Of a DNA stretch of 6,915 bases, positions 6,134-6,915 are shown piece after piece (within the stretch, counting starts at the first letter, position 1; each line of letters opens with the position of its first letter). The notes below the pieces were generated by a model. That model saw only the letters and a program-made list of their open reading frames with translations. It did not search any database and was not told where the DNA came from. Origin of the DNA: Hyphomicrobiales bacterium (lineage in GTDB: Bacteria; Pseudomonadota; Alphaproteobacteria; Rhizobiales; Beijerinckiaceae); NCBI GenBank assembly GCA_028290085.1, contig JAQGKN010000602.1, positions 1 through 6,915 on the forward strand. Direction: 5' to 3'. The position numbers and the translations under genes were made by a program.

Positions 6134-6667
6134 ATGAGCGAGCGCGAACCGCAGCCCATTCGCCGGATTGTCACCGGCCACGACGCGCAAGGCACAGCCA
6201 AGGTGCTGATCGACGAGTCCGCGACCAATATCAAGAACTCGCGCCCGGGCCAGTACTCGACCCTCATCTGGTGCACCGAGGGCGCGCCCGCCTCGATGCC
6301 CCTTGGCGAGGATGCCGAGGACATGGGTGCGCGCAAGCTCGGCACCTATCCGCCCGAGAAGGGCACCCGCTTCATGATCGCGGAATACCCGCCCGGCAAT
6401 CACCCGCGCCGCCACCGCACCGAAACCATCGATTACATCGTGGTGCTTTCCGGGAGCATCGAGATGGAGCTCGACGCAGGCGAGACCGTGACCATGGGGC
6501 CGGGCGAGGTCATGGTGCAGCGGGGCACCTACCATGCCTGGCGCAATCGTGGGCCCGAGGTGTGCCGCATGGTCTTTGTGCTGGTTGACGCCGAGCCGCT
6601 ATCCCTGGGCGATCCCGTCCGGCGCGGCGAGGGCATGGCAGAAGAGGCCGTTCACCCTTCAAGGTGA
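6134..6667 (+). CDS. Small cupin-domain protein, function unknown
   Basis: The 177-residue product is a single cupin beta-barrel with an N-terminal segment of about 80 residues. Cupin motif 1 reads PGNHPRRHRTETIDYIVVLSG: G88, H94, then T96 and D100 where classical cupins have the second His and Glu, and G107. Motif 2 reads GEVMVQRGTYHAWRN: G131, H134 and N138 fit the pattern. H94 and H134 are likely metal ligands, with H90, E97 or D100 as possible others (inference). The HRTxTIDY-VLSG pattern occurs in a broad group of uncharacterised bacterial and fungal cupins. No signal peptide or membrane segment is seen. It is transcribed away from rpmH and precedes hisZ by 56 nt on the same strand. That nearness gives no strong clue to its job, and an enzymatic role (oxygenase, isomerase) or small-molecule binding are all possible. 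Confidence 0.88.
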   Translation: MSEREPQPIRRIVTGHDAQGTAKVLIDESATNIKNSRPGQYSTLIWCTEGAPASMPLGEDAEDMGARKLGTYPPEKGTRFMIAEYPPGNHPRRHRTETIDYIVVLSGSIEMELDAGETVTMGPGEVMVQRGTYHAWRNRGPEVCRMVFVLVDAEPLSLGDPVRRGEGMAEEAVHPSR

Positions 6668-6686
6668 AATCCTTCGCATCCCGCGC

Positions 6687-6707
6687 CCGCGCTTGCTACA
6701 AGCGTGG
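6687..6707 (+). other. Hairpin between the cupin gene and hisZ
   Basis: CGCTTG (6690-6695) and CAAGCG (6699-6704) pair perfectly around a 3-nt loop. Allowing one G-U pair the stem extends to 9 bp (6687-6707). No U-tract follows, so it is at best a weak terminator for the cupin gene. The right arm also contains TGCTACAAG, resembling an extended -10, without a good -35 upstream, so a hisZ promoter here is possible but unproven. Confidence 0.4.
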
Positions 6708-6723
6708 CGAATTAGGCAGAAGG

Positions 6724-6915
6724 ATGCGGACGGTGGACATGAACGGCAAGCGCGTGGCGGAAGGCCCCGGGGACGCTGGACGGCGGGAAGCCGTCCTGGC
6801 TCATCTCGTCGCGGCTGGCTTTGCGCGGGCCGAACCGCCGATTCTGCAGCCGGCCTCGGTCTTCCTCGACCTTGCAGGCGAGGACATTCGCGGCCGTATC
6901 TATCTGACCTCCGAC
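6724..6915 (+). CDS. hisZ: ATP phosphoribosyltransferase regulatory subunit, N-terminal part (3' end outside window)
   Basis: HisZ is a catalytically inactive paralogue of histidyl-tRNA synthetase. It assembles with the short form of HisG into the hetero-octamer that starts histidine synthesis, and is needed for activity and feedback control. The 64 visible codons give a variable start, then LAHLVAAGFARAEPPILQPAS and FLDLAGEDIRGRIYLTSD (47-64). The latter matches what I remember of alphaproteobacterial HisZ just before the class II synthetase motif 2 region. Most of the protein lies beyond the window; the family is about 370-400 residues. The start is uncertain. ATG at 6724 has only a weak AGG at proper distance because AGAAGG (6718-6723) abuts it. 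GTG at 6733 would sit 9 nt from AGAAGG, and ATG at 6739 is also possible. hisG would be expected next. Confidence 0.85.
   Translation, partial: MRTVDMNGKRVAEGPGDAGRREAVLAHLVAAGFARAEPPILQPASVFLDLAGEDIRGRIYLTSD

Overview
The window looks like ordinary chromosome from an alphaproteobacterium, most likely of the order Hyphomicrobiales (Rhizobiales). The evidence is the high GC content, the minus-strand order rpmH-rnpA-yidC-engB-argB-HAD phosphatase-dapD, alphaproteobacterial features in YidC, and a dispersed CGTCATTGCGAG palindrome that I remember from Bradyrhizobium/Rhodopseudomonas-type genomes. The genus cannot be fixed from sequence alone.

Minus strand (5981 down to 1): a good sigma-70-type promoter (TTGACT-N17-CTATAA, 5953-5981) and a structured leader of about 150 nt precede rpmH (ribosomal protein L34). 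Then come rnpA (RNase P protein), yidC (inner-membrane insertase), engB/yihA (ribosome-assembly GTPase), argB (N-acetylglutamate kinase), a HAD-family pyrimidine 5'-nucleotidase-like gene whose GTG start overlaps the argB stop, and the N-terminal 133 codons of dapD, cut by the window edge. Gaps are 41, 113, 74, 66, -4 and 231 nt. The genes could be co-transcribed, with possible internal initiation before argB. The 231-nt gap before dapD holds the repeat-like palindrome. The cluster joins translation, tRNA processing and membrane insertion (rpmH, rnpA, yidC, engB) to arginine (argB) and lysine/diaminopimelate (dapD) biosynthesis.

Plus strand (5982 to 6915): divergent from rpmH lie a single-domain cupin gene of unknown function with a strong ribosome-binding site, then the first 64 codons of hisZ, the regulatory subunit of ATP phosphoribosyltransferase (histidine pathway), running off the window. 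The 344-nt divergent intergenic region (5790-6133) carries the rpmH promoter, its leader hairpin and a GC hairpin in the cupin leader.

I see no CRISPR array, insertion sequence, phage, toxin-antitoxin or defence system, and no convincing undescribed system. The points most worth a second look are small: a possible 29-aa ORF between rnpA and yidC whose stop overlaps the yidC start; a 37-aa N-terminal extension on RnpA that no alternative ATG/GTG/TTG start can remove; a near-identical GC palindrome shared by the rpmH promoter spacer and the yidC-engB gap; and a foldable rpmH leader.
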